64,000 bases of DNA from Psychroserpens ponticola (GTDB lineage Bacteria > Bacteroidota > Bacteroidia > Flavobacteriales > Flavobacteriaceae): contig NZ_CP116221.1 in assembly GCF_023556315.2 (NCBI RefSeq), positions 3,672,001-3,736,000 of the forward strand. Direction: 5' to 3'. Positions 27,752 to 35,130 of the stretch are shown in pieces. Each line of letters begins with the position of its first letter. The stretch's first letter is position 1. The notes under the pieces are model-generated. The model made no database searches, had not been told where the DNA came from, and saw nothing but the letters and a program-made list of their open reading frames with translations. The position numbers and the translations under genes were made by a program.

Positions 27752-28294
27752 TTGAGTTTAGAACAACTCATAGCACAATGTAAAAAAAATGATGCTCAGG
27801 CTCAAAGTCAAATATATAAGCTCTTTGCGAGTAAACTGTTTTCGATTTGCTTGAAGTATTCACGTAACTATGCTGAAGCTGAAGATAATTTGCAGGATGC
27901 ATATATTACCATTTTTAAAAAAATAGATCAGTTTAAAAGCAAAGGCTCTTTTGAAGGATGGTTGAAAAGAATAACAATTAATACAGCCTTACAACGCTAT
28001 AGAAGTACTGGTGTTTTTAACATAATTAATGAAGATCAAATTGAAGATGTCTCTGTTGAAATTGATGATGACACTATTAGTTTAGATTTTTTATTGCAAA
28101 TCATTCAAGAGCTACCTGATCGTTACAGATTAGTGTTTAACCTGTATGCTCTAGATGATTTCTCTCATAAAGAAATCGGTAAAATGCTTGACATTTCAAT
28201 AGGTACATCAAAATCAAATCTTGCAAGAGCTCGATTGATTTTGAAAAATAAAGTAGAACAATACAAGGCGAATAGTAATTCGCAAAGTTTATAA
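27752..28294 (+). CDS. ECF-type RNA polymerase sigma factor
   Basis: Sigma-70 family extracytoplasmic-function sigma factor, 180 aa. Region 2 (about 20-88) contains YAEAEDNLQDAYITIFKKIDQF and GSFEGWLKRITINTALQRYR. Region 4 (about 118-172) contains LPDRYRLVFNLYALDDFSHKEIGKMLDISIGTSKSNLARAR. It directs RNA polymerase to a specific promoter set, normally held back by a partner. Here the partner is probably the next gene, whose ATG overlaps this stop by one base. The start appears to be TTG (27752), giving the usual MSLEQLI opening, as no ATG fits. A TACGTTTG at 27747-27754 resembles a -7 element but overlaps the start codon. Confidence 0.92.
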   Translation: MSLEQLIAQCKKNDAQAQSQIYKLFASKLFSICLKYSRNYAEAEDNLQDAYITIFKKIDQFKSKGSFEGWLKRITINTALQRYRSTGVFNIINEDQIEDVSVEIDDDTISLDFLLQIIQELPDRYRLVFNLYALDDFSHKEIGKMLDISIGTSKSNLARARLILKNKVEQYKANSNSQSL

Positions 28295-30015
28295 TGAACG
28301 AAAAAAAGAATATAGATAAACTCTTTAAGGAGCAATTCAAAGATTTTGATGTTGCACCTAAAGATCATGTCTGGGAAAATATAGAAGAAAGACTTCATGA
28401 GGATAAACGTAAACGACGTATTATTCCTATTTGGTGGAAAGTTGCAGGAATTGCTGCTGGCTTAGTTCTTTTATTTGCTGTTGCCAATCAAGTTTTTAAT
28501 ACAACTAACACCAATACTGTTTCAAAAGATATTATTGTTGATGACACTAATTCAGAAAATGACAAATCTCAAGATGAAACAAACGTATTAGAACAACATG
28601 ATGCATCAAAAATAATTTTAGAAAACGATACAGAAGAACAAATTGTTGATACTAATTCTAAATCATCTGCTGAAGAAGAGGAGTCTTCAACAAATAAAAA
28701 CAACGTAATTAAATCAAATGATCAAGTACACTCTGTAATAGTTTCAGACAATTCTGATAACAAAAACCTCAAAGACAAAAATCAAAACAATAGTCCTTCG
28801 ACTACTAATGATTACAAAAAACTACTTGAAGAAAAGAAACGTCCAAATCAGAAACCATCAACTAAGAATGCAATAGTAAGCTCAACAAAAGCACCTACTA
28901 AAACCAATCAAAATAACAAAAATTCGGTTAAAGAGAAATCAGAAATTGATGAGATGCTTAAATCAAACTCAACAGAAACCAGTACTAAAAATGCTGTTGC
29001 AAGTACGACTAAGACATCAACTAAAACAAATCAGATAGATCAAAATAAACTTAAGGATAAATCAGAAATTGATGCCCTAATGGAATCTACTAAAACTGAA
29101 AACAAAACGTCTGTTGCTGATGCAAATACAAAAGACAAAAATGCATTAGAAAAAGAAAATTCAGAAGTTGAAAATAAGTCAATATTAGACACTCAAAATA
29201 AGGAAGAAGAAAAAGAGAAAGAAGCGAATGCCATAGAAAACGCTATTGCTGAAGCCGAAGATACAGATGAAAAAGAAGAAGAGGAAGAGAAACTAAACAG
29301 GTGGAGCGTTTCTCCAAGCGTTGCGCCTGTTTATTTCAGTTCATTGGGTGAAGGCTCACCTCTAGACAGTCAATTTATAGAAAACACTAAAGAACAAGAA
29401 ATTAATATGAGTTATGGTGTTAACGGAAGTTATGCTGTCAACAAAAAACTAAAAATTAGAGCAGGAATTAATAAGGTGCAGTTAGGGTATAAAACAAATG
29501 AAATTTTAATTTTTGAAAATACAAATCCTGTTGCTCATGGAAGACGACAAATTGCAAATGTAAACTTAGTGGATAGTATGAGTAAACATTCCATTTACAG
29601 TGCAAGAAATTTTAAATTTGATAATGCTCCTGCAACTTTATTTACTCAAGAACGTGGCGCTTTAGATCAACAACTTGGCTTTGTTGAAGTTCCAATTGAA
29701 CTCGAATATAATATTATTGAAAATAAAATAGGTCTAAATCTTATTGGTGGTTTTAGTGCGCTATTCTTAAGTGAAAATGATGTGTATGCCGTTTTAAATA
29801 ATGGTGAACGTACACGTTTGGGCGAAGCTACCAACATTAAAGATTTAAGTTATACAGCTAATTTTGGAATTGGTGTAGATTATAATTTTTCAAAACAGCT
29901 TCAATTCAATCTTGACCCTACATTTAAGTATCAAATAAATACATTTAACAATACATCTGGTGATTTTAAACCATTTTTTATCGGTTTATACACTGGACTC
30001 AGTTTTAAATTTTAG
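28294..30015 (+). CDS. Candidate dual-membrane-spanning anti-sigma factor with C-terminal outer-membrane beta-barrel
   Basis: A 573-residue protein whose parts suggest it crosses both membranes. Residues 1-46 are cytoplasmic and charged (FKEQFKDFDVAPKDHVWENI), as in anti-sigma N-termini. Residues 47-67 (IWWKVAGIAAGLVLLFAV) form one membrane helix. Residues 70-334 are low-complexity Asn/Lys/Glu/Ser/Thr with a duplicated 34-residue unit, fit to cross the periplasm. Residues 335-573 look like an outer-membrane beta-barrel with alternating strands, ending in an aromatic residue (GLSFKF). The start overlaps the sigma-factor stop by one base. This is the architecture described for Dma1 and its sigma factor Das1 in Bacteroides thetaiotaomicron. 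The anti-sigma role is inferred from layout and context. A plain porin-type envelope protein is the alternative. Confidence 0.8.
   Translation: MNEKKNIDKLFKEQFKDFDVAPKDHVWENIEERLHEDKRKRRIIPIWWKVAGIAAGLVLLFAVANQVFNTTNTNTVSKDIIVDDTNSENDKSQDETNVLEQHDASKIILENDTEEQIVDTNSKSSAEEEESSTNKNNVIKSNDQVHSVIVSDNSDNKNLKDKNQNNSPSTTNDYKKLLEEKKRPNQKPSTKNAIVSSTKAPTKTNQNNKNSVKEKSEIDEMLKSNSTETSTKNAVASTTKTSTKTNQIDQNKLKDKSEIDALMESTKTENKTSVADANTKDKNALEKENSEVENKSILDTQNKEEEKEKEANAIENAIAEAEDTDEKEEEEEKLNRWSVSPSVAPVYFSSLGEGSPLDSQFIENTKEQEINMSYGVNGSYAVNKKLKIRAGINKVQLGYKTNEILIFENTNPVAHGRRQIANVNLVDSMSKHSIYSARNFKFDNAPATLFTQERGALDQQLGFVEVPIELEYNIIENKIGLNLIGGFSALFLSENDVYAVLNNGERTRLGEATNIKDLSYTANFGIGVDYNFSKQLQFNLDPTFKYQINTFNNTSGDFKPFFIGLYTGLSFKF
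28858..29082 (+). repeat. Duplicated 34-codon unit in the disordered linker
   Basis: Codons 28858-28959 and 28981-29082 encode related units: STKNAIVSSTKAPTKTNQ with KEKSEIDEML, and STKNAVASTTKTSTKTNQ with KDKSEIDALM. They are 123 bases apart. The duplication lengthens the predicted periplasmic linker. Confidence 0.8.
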
Positions 30016-30060
30016 GTTTTTTAGTTGGTTAGATAGTTATTGTTGATTACAATAGCGCTT

Positions 30061-30092
30061 AAAAAGCTACTCTGTGCCAAGAGTGGCTTTTT
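30061..30092. terminator. Hairpin terminator between convergent genes
   Basis: A 13-bp stem (30061-30073 with 30080-30092, one G-T pair) around GTGCCA, with A-run on one arm and T-run on the other. It can serve both the beta-barrel gene and the acyltransferase gene. Confidence 0.75.
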
Positions 30093-30831
30093 AGTTTTTA
30101 TGAAATTCTAATAATTGGTTTAAAATTAAAGAATGTGATTCTTTATTTAGATTTCTAGTATCTTCAACGGCTAATCCTTCAGTAGTGATGAATTTATGAA
30201 CTTTAGCTCTCATTAAACCTGGACTTCCACTGAAAAATGTATATGAAAATCGTTTTTTGTTATCACCAAAAGTGATGGGAACAATAGGAATATGATGATT
30301 TATAGCCATTCTGAAAGCACCATCTTTAAATGCATCTAAAACAATACTTTCATCTGGAACGCCTCCTTCAGGAAAAATACAGATACTCATGCCTTGCTTT
30401 AATCGTCGTTGGGCTCTTAAAAAAACAGCTTGTCTACTTTTAGGATTACTTCTATCTACCAAAATGCTCGTCCGTTTATAGAAAAATCCAAACAATGGTA
30501 TTTTAGCCAGCTCTTTTTTACCGACAAAAACAAATGGGTTTTTTGATGCTACCAACATAAGCATTATGTCTGCCATAGAAGTGTGATTAGCAATAAACAT
30601 GTAGCTTTTTGATGCTTCAGGAATTTGTGCTCTTTCAATTTTAACACGAAATCCCATTCCTATTAAAATAAAACGAGCCCACAAACGAGCAATTCTAAAA
30701 AAGAAAGGATACCATGATTCCTTAAGAATAGAAATAACCAATATTGGAAATAGAATAATTATAGGAAGTGCTACCAAAATGTAGAACCAGATGCGATATA
30801 AAACCCAAAAGATGTACTTAAATAGCTTCAT
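30091..30831 (-). CDS. 1-acyl-sn-glycerol-3-phosphate acyltransferase (PlsC family)
   Basis: Inner-membrane acyltransferase, 246 aa, that makes phosphatidic acid from lysophosphatidic acid. Catalytic motif I NHTSMAD (His and Asp), motif II around ILVDRSNPKSRQ and motif III FPEGGVPDE are visible. The N-terminus has two hydrophobic stretches (about 5-42). The frame opens at a TTG (30840); the ATG three codons later is preferred. Some family members acylate ornithine lipids or other lysolipids instead, so substrate is inferred from the family. A TAAATTTG promoter-like element lies just upstream. Confidence 0.88.
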   Translation of the reverse strand: MKLFKYIFWVLYRIWFYILVALPIIILFPILVISILKESWYPFFFRIARLWARFILIGMGFRVKIERAQIPEASKSYMFIANHTSMADIMLMLVASKNPFVFVGKKELAKIPLFGFFYKRTSILVDRSNPKSRQAVFLRAQRRLKQGMSICIFPEGGVPDESIVLDAFKDGAFRMAINHHIPIVPITFGDNKKRFSYTFFSGSPGLMRAKVHKFITTEGLAVEDTRNLNKESHSLILNQLLEFHKN

Positions 30832-30847
30832 GTGGCTCAAAACTACT

Positions 30848-30855
30848 CAAATTTA
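30848..30855 (-). promoter_or_regulatory. -7-like element upstream of plsC-like gene
   Basis: Minus-strand TAAATTTG matches TAnnTTTG exactly, with a predicted transcript start about 10 bases before the ATG. No good -33 TTG. A plus-strand TACCTTTG lies close by at 30879-30886, in the opposite direction. Confidence 0.35.
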
Positions 30856-30951
30856 TTCAACAATTCTACTAAAAAAAGTACCTTTGCTAACGATATAATA
30901 TATTGAAATCGTAGTGGAAGTTGAGGTTTGGAAATTTAAAACATATCGAAG

Positions 30952-31070
30952 CGTCAGTTCGAGTGATTTTGAGACACGAAAAATCGTATCGAGAACCAAT
31001 TTAAAGCAAAAATTCTATTCTCGATACAAATTTCACTCATTTTCAATCGTAAAATTCACTCGAATTGACG
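30952..31070. repeat. 119-bp imperfect palindromic element upstream of trpS
   Basis: The ends CGTCAGTTCGAGTGA and TCACTCGAATTGACG are inverted copies of each other with one mismatch. Inside, ATCGTATCGAGAA and TTCTCGATACAA are a second inverted pair. The 313-base gap 30832-31144 holds this element plus a hairpin before trpS. A 65-codon frame crossing it looks non-coding. The form suggests a mobile or dispersed palindromic repeat; no transposase is present. Confidence 0.6.
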
Positions 31071-31120
31071 AATTTTATCAAAATGCAAAACAGGTAATAA
31101 TAATAGTTTAATAAAAAAGA

Positions 31121-31138
31121 TTCCCATTTTCATGGGAA
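31121..31138 (+). promoter_or_regulatory. Hairpin just upstream of the trpS start
   Basis: TTCCCAT pairs with ATGGGAA around TTTC, ending six bases before the trpS ATG. There is no T-run, so it is not a terminator. It could affect ribosome access; this is inference. Confidence 0.35.
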
Positions 31139-31144
31139 ATTAAC

Positions 31145-32113
31145 ATGGCAAGAATACTTACAGGAATACAAAGTACAGGAACACCACATTTAGGAAATAT
31201 ATTAGGCGCAATCTTACCTGCAATTAAAATGGCTAACGACACTGAAAATGAGTCGTATCTATTTATCGCTAATATGCACACGCTAACACAAATAAAAAAT
31301 GCCGAAGAATTACGTCATAATACGTATTCGGTTGCTGCCACGTGGTTGGCCTTTGGACTTGACATTAACAAAACTGTATTTTATAGACAAAGTGATATTC
31401 CTCAAGTCACTGAATTGGCTTGGTATTTAGATTGCTTTTTTCCGTATAAACGATTAATGTTAGCTCATGGTTTTAAGGATAAGGCTGATCGTTTGGATGA
31501 TGTAAATTCTGGCTTATTTATGTATCCTATGCTTATGGCTGCAGATATTTTATTGTATGATGCTGAAATTATTCCTGTTGGTAAAGATCAATTGCAACAT
31601 ATTGAAATGACACGTGATGTTGCAACTCGTTTTCATGCTAAAATGGGAGACACTTTTGTGTTACCTGAAGGTAAAGTTCAAGAAAATACGATGCTTATCC
31701 CTGGAACCGATGGTGAGAAAATGAGTAAAAGTCGAAATAACTTTATCAATATTTTCCTTCCAGAAAAGAAGTTGCGCAAGCAAATCATGTCTATCGAAAC
31801 AGATAGCACACCTTTAGAAGATCCAAAAAATTGGAAAACCTGTAATTGTTTTGCCATTTATAAGTTATTAGCTTCTGAAGCTGAGATTAAAACGATGACA
31901 TCTAATTATGAAAATGGTGGTTATGGTTATGGTCATGCCAAACAAGCTTTGTATGAATTAGTCCTTTCTAAATTTACCATACAACGTGAACGTTATGATC
32001 ATTACATGGCGAATCTTGTTGAAATTGACGACGCATTAGCTGTTGGGACTGATAAAGCCAAAACTGTAGCTAATGATGTACTAAAACGTGTAAGAAAAAA
32101 AACAGGGTATTAA
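31145..32113 (+). CDS. trpS: Tryptophan-tRNA ligase
   Basis: Class I aminoacyl-tRNA synthetase, 322 aa, charging tRNA-Trp in the cytoplasm. The HIGH-type motif is TPHLGNILGA (about 13-22), with the family start ILTGIQSTG. The KMSKS motif is in GEKMSKSRNN (about 190). The block MYPMLMAADILLYDAEIIPVGKDQLQH is typical of TrpRS. Length and domains are complete. A small membrane-protein gene follows two bases downstream of its stop. Confidence 0.95.
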   Translation: MARILTGIQSTGTPHLGNILGAILPAIKMANDTENESYLFIANMHTLTQIKNAEELRHNTYSVAATWLAFGLDINKTVFYRQSDIPQVTELAWYLDCFFPYKRLMLAHGFKDKADRLDDVNSGLFMYPMLMAADILLYDAEIIPVGKDQLQHIEMTRDVATRFHAKMGDTFVLPEGKVQENTMLIPGTDGEKMSKSRNNFINIFLPEKKLRKQIMSIETDSTPLEDPKNWKTCNCFAIYKLLASEAEIKTMTSNYENGGYGYGHAKQALYELVLSKFTIQRERYDHYMANLVEIDDALAVGTDKAKTVANDVLKRVRKKTGY

Positions 32114-32114
32114 T

Positions 32115-32294
32115 ATGAAAAAATTAATATGGTTTACCATTTTAAATACTACTTCAATGGTATTATTAATTATTTCAAGGTTTGATTCTAAAATTGAAGG
32201 ATTTGATTGGCTTATTTTTATTCCTGCTGTTCTTATCGTGTTAACCTTAATTCATTTTTTTGTGGAACGCAAGACATTAAACAAGCTCAAATAA
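32115..32294 (+). CDS. 59-aa two-helix membrane protein
   Basis: A short frame starting with ATG directly after the trpS stop (TAATATG). The protein starts MKKLIWFTILNTTSMVLLII, has a short polar loop (SRFDSKIEGFDW), a second hydrophobic helix (LIFIPAVLIVLTLIHFFV) and a charged tail (ERKTLNKLK). The helix-loop-helix layout, a positive start and tight coupling to trpS argue that it is a real gene. Its 3' end overlaps the convergent dprA gene by 18 bases. No family recognised. Confidence 0.65.
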   Translation: MKKLIWFTILNTTSMVLLIISRFDSKIEGFDWLIFIPAVLIVLTLIHFFVERKTLNKLK

Positions 32295-33380
32295 TTTTCC
32301 TGGAAGTGGTCTCGTGACACCTTTCAATTCCATTGTTAATAATATACTTGCCACTTTATAAATTGGCAAATTGCATTCTAAAGCAATCACATCTAAAAGT
32401 TGTTTATCATTGTTTTCTAGATAGTTATAAATGATTTTTTCTTCGGAAGTAAGCTCAACAAATAATTGTTTTTGAATGACTGGTTTTTCTAGTATGTCTA
32501 ATTCCCAATTCAATATATAAGGAACATCTAAAGGATTTGATAATACATGTGCTTGTTGAAATTTAATCAAATTATTACAACCAAGGCTCTGACTGTCAGT
32601 CACACGACCAGGAACAGCAAATACATCTCTATTATAAGAATTTGCAATATCTGCTGTGACTAGGCTTCCACCTTTTTCGGCAGATTCAATGACAATAGTC
32701 GCTTCGCTCATTCCTGCAATTATTCGGTTACGTTTTAAAAAATTATTTCTATCAAAGGTATCTGTACTCCAAAAATCGGTTAGAAATCCACCATGTTTTT
32801 CAACTTCAGCGCTATATTTTTTGTGTGTTTTTGGATACATTTGATTCAATCCATGTGCTAGACAACCAATGGTTTGAAGTTTGTGTTTTACAGCTGCTCT
32901 TTGTGCTGTAATATCAGTTCCATAAGCAAAACCTGATACGATAATGGGATTAAAAGCTGCTAATTCTTCAATCAATTTATTACAGAATGCAATTCCATAG
33001 GTCGTAATTTTACGAGTGCCAACAATACTTATAATGCGTTGTTGCTTCAAGTTAATGTTTCCAGTTTGAAATAGTAGTATTGGAGCATCTATGCAATGTT
33101 TTAATTTTTCAGGATACACATCTTCCGTAAAATAGAGACAAGAGATCTTATTTTCTTTAATAAACTGTAGTTCATGCTCAGCAGCTTTTATATGCTCAGA
33201 ATTAAATAATCCCTTAATAGTTGTTGTGCCAATACCATCAATTTTAAGAAGGAGATGTCGTTTTTCCTTTAACACAGCTTCGGCAGAACCACAATAGTTA
33301 ATTAACTTTTTAGCTGTAACATCTCCAATTTTTGGAACATGCTGCAATGCTAAAGCATAAATTAATTGCTCATCTTTCAT
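32277..33380 (-). CDS. dprA: DNA processing protein DprA
   Basis: DprA/Smf, 367 aa, loads RecA onto incoming single-stranded DNA during natural transformation. The N-terminal SAM/HhH-like region (about 1-75) has KIDGIGTTTIKGLF. The Rossmann-like DprA domain (about 105-300) has SIVGTRKITTYG, IVSGFAYGTDITAQRAA and GLNQMYPKTHKK, then GGSLVTADIANSYNRDVFAVPG. The C-terminal winged-helix segment starts at about 305. All family landmarks are present. It suggests, but does not prove, that the organism can take up DNA. Confidence 0.94.
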   Translation of the reverse strand: MKDEQLIYALALQHVPKIGDVTAKKLINYCGSAEAVLKEKRHLLLKIDGIGTTTIKGLFNSEHIKAAEHELQFIKENKISCLYFTEDVYPEKLKHCIDAPILLFQTGNINLKQQRIISIVGTRKITTYGIAFCNKLIEELAAFNPIIVSGFAYGTDITAQRAAVKHKLQTIGCLAHGLNQMYPKTHKKYSAEVEKHGGFLTDFWSTDTFDRNNFLKRNRIIAGMSEATIVIESAEKGGSLVTADIANSYNRDVFAVPGRVTDSQSLGCNNLIKFQQAHVLSNPLDVPYILNWELDILEKPVIQKQLFVELTSEEKIIYNYLENNDKQLLDVIALECNLPIYKVASILLTMELKGVTRPLPGKLFELV

Positions 33381-33467
33381 AGTTGTAGATTATTTTCTAT
33401 GAAAGTAGTAAAAATTCCCTTGTTAATAAATACTTCTACTGATGTTTTATTCGTGTTCAAAAAATTT

Positions 33468-33475
33468 TAACTTTG
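33468..33475 (+). promoter_or_regulatory. -7 promoter element close to the start of the SPOR-protein gene
   Basis: TAACTTTG matches TAnnTTTG exactly and lies five bases before the ATG at 33481. A T-rich stretch (TTTTA) is about 20 bases upstream. Transcription would begin at or near the start codon, giving a leaderless or nearly leaderless mRNA. Confidence 0.5.
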
Positions 33476-33480
33476 TTTCT

Positions 33481-34422
33481 ATGCAATTAGAGACTTACAT
33501 CAGCGATTTATTATATAGATACGATTGTGTTACTGTACCAGAGTTTGGTGCATTTTTAACACATCGTGTGTCGGCGAAGATTCACGAATCCACTCATGCG
33601 TTTTATCCTCCCAAAAAAGCCTTGTCTTTTAACGAGCAATTACAGAACAATGATGGTCTATTAGCCAATTACATTGCAGATGTTGAGAAGATTCCTTATG
33701 AGGTTGCCGTTGAAAAAGTAACGAAGCATGTGAAATCAATAAAATCGTATTTAGTTGAAGGCGAAACGATTGCATTTCAAAATATTGGTGAGTTATTATT
33801 GAATAAGGAAGGGAAAATTAATTTTGAACCTTCACTTCATATCAATTACTTAACAGATGCTTTTGGTTTATCTCAATTTACATCTTCGGATATTACTCGT
33901 GAAGTGTATAAAGAAGATGTTGAAGCTATTGAAGAGGTCATTCCACTAATTATTACACCTGAAAAACGCAAATCTCGTCCTTACTTAAAATATGCTGCTA
34001 TTGCATTAATTGCATTAACCGTTGGAGGTTTTACGGCTTCTCATTATTATGGAAATCAAATTGAAAGCCATAATCAATTGGCTCAAGAAGAAGCAAATCA
34101 ACGCTTAGATGTTAAAGTTCAAGAAGCTACTTTCATTATAAATAATCCATTACCTGCTGCTACACTTTCTGTAGAAAAAAAACAAACAGGAAATTACCAT
34201 ATTGTTGCTGGTGCTTTTAGAGTTGAAGCAAATTCTGACAAAAAAGTAGATCAGCTTAGAGCAAAAGGTTACAAAGCCAGAAAAATTGGTGCTAATAAAT
34301 ACGGCTTGCATGAAGTTGTGTATGCGAGTTTTTCTGATAGACTTGAAGCTTTAAAAACATTACGCCAAATAAAACGTGAGCACAATAGAGATGCTTGGTT
34401 ACTGGTTAAAGCTTTAGATTAA
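33481..34422 (+). CDS. HU-CCDC81-like and SPOR domain membrane protein
   Basis: A 313-residue protein with two HU-like folds at the N-terminus (about 1-70 and 72-140; TVPEFGAFLTHRVSAK and IAFQNIGELLLNKEGK), a linker, one membrane helix (about 172-192, YAAIALIALTVGGFTASHYYG) and a C-terminal SPOR domain (about 237-313, YHIVAGAFRVEAN to DAWLLVKAL). SPOR domains bind denuded peptidoglycan at division sites. The frame is open from 33442, but the ATG at 33481 gives the known family start MQLETYISDLL. The HU-like part would be cytoplasmic and SPOR periplasmic. A role in cell division is inferred from SPOR. Confidence 0.88.
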   Translation: MQLETYISDLLYRYDCVTVPEFGAFLTHRVSAKIHESTHAFYPPKKALSFNEQLQNNDGLLANYIADVEKIPYEVAVEKVTKHVKSIKSYLVEGETIAFQNIGELLLNKEGKINFEPSLHINYLTDAFGLSQFTSSDITREVYKEDVEAIEEVIPLIITPEKRKSRPYLKYAAIALIALTVGGFTASHYYGNQIESHNQLAQEEANQRLDVKVQEATFIINNPLPAATLSVEKKQTGNYHIVAGAFRVEANSDKKVDQLRAKGYKARKIGANKYGLHEVVYASFSDRLEALKTLRQIKREHNRDAWLLVKALD

Positions 34423-34442
34423 TTCTTTCTATCATTTATAAC

Positions 34443-34521
34443 ATCACACTGAGTGCAGTCGAAGTGAAATGTGAGAAATCTAGATTTATCGTCACTCATA
34501 CTACACTCTGTCGAAATGACA
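34443..34521. repeat. Dispersed intergenic repeat (GCAGTCGAAGTG type)
   Basis: The left part (CACTGAGTGCAGTCGAAGTG) and right part (CTCTGTCGAAATGAC) resemble the inverted repeat at 24584-24656. It fills much of the gap before the thioesterase gene. No coding content seen. Confidence 0.5.
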
Positions 34522-34589
34522 ACTATTATTCTACTTTATTTTTGCACAACTAAAATCATAAATCATTTAGCTTAGATTTAAATTCATCT

Positions 34590-34597
34590 TACCTTTG
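34590..34597 (+). promoter_or_regulatory. -7 promoter element of the thioesterase gene
   Basis: TACCTTTG matches TAnnTTTG exactly, 18 bases before the ATG at 34616. The -33 region is AT-rich without a clear TTG. Confidence 0.5.
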
Positions 34598-34615
34598 CAT
34601 AAACTTAAGTAGTTG

Positions 34616-35125
34616 ATGGAACCAAAAACAGCATTTCAAACTAAAACCATAATGACCGATTTGGTTTTACCTAGTGAAACCAATCCAATAAATAATCTCT
34701 TTGGTGGTGAACTTTTGGCACGAATGGATCGTGCTGCCAGTATAGCTGCAAGACGACATAGTAGACGTATCGTTGTAACGGCTTCAGTAAATCATGTAGC
34801 ATTTAACAGATCTATTCCTTTAGGAAGTGTAGTAACTGTTGAGGCAAAAGTCTCGCGTGCATTTACAAGCTCTATGGAAGTCTATCTTGATGTTTGGATT
34901 GAAGATAGAGAATCTGGAGAAAGTATAAAAGCCAATGAAGCTATTTATACTTTTGTTGCTGTTGATGAAACTGGACGTCCAGTAAAAGTGCCTCAACTTA
35001 TTGCAGAAACCTCACTTGAGAAAGATCGTTATGATGGCGCTTTACGTCGCAAACAATTAAGCTTAGTGTTAGCTGGAAAAATGAAGCCTGGTGATGCCAC
35101 TGAGCTAAAAGCTTTATTTGAGTAA
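34616..35125 (+). CDS. Acyl-CoA thioesterase (hotdog fold)
   Basis: Cytoplasmic hotdog-fold thioesterase of the YciA/BFIT type, 169 aa, that hydrolyses acyl-CoA to free acid and CoA. The signature is NNLFGGELLARMDRAASIAAR, with the active-site Asp in the helix, followed by VTASVNHVAFNRSIPLGSVV and the strand SSMEVYLDVWIED. The frame starts with TTG at 34613; the ATG immediately after is preferred. It is a single-gene unit, convergent with the EnvC-like gene six bases after its stop. Preferred acyl chain length cannot be told. Confidence 0.92.
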   Translation: MEPKTAFQTKTIMTDLVLPSETNPINNLFGGELLARMDRAASIAARRHSRRIVVTASVNHVAFNRSIPLGSVVTVEAKVSRAFTSSMEVYLDVWIEDRESGESIKANEAIYTFVAVDETGRPVKVPQLIAETSLEKDRYDGALRRKQLSLVLAGKMKPGDATELKALFE

Positions 35126-35130
35126 TAAGA

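Noticed and set aside
27747-27754. TACGTTTG as promoter of the sigma-factor gene
   Set aside because: It overlaps the TTG start codon, so a transcript from it would lack the start. It could be real only if translation starts further downstream, where no suitable codon is seen.
30914-31111. 65-codon frame upstream of trpS
   Set aside because: It runs through the palindromic element, and its composition follows the inverted repeats. It shows no protein-like pattern.
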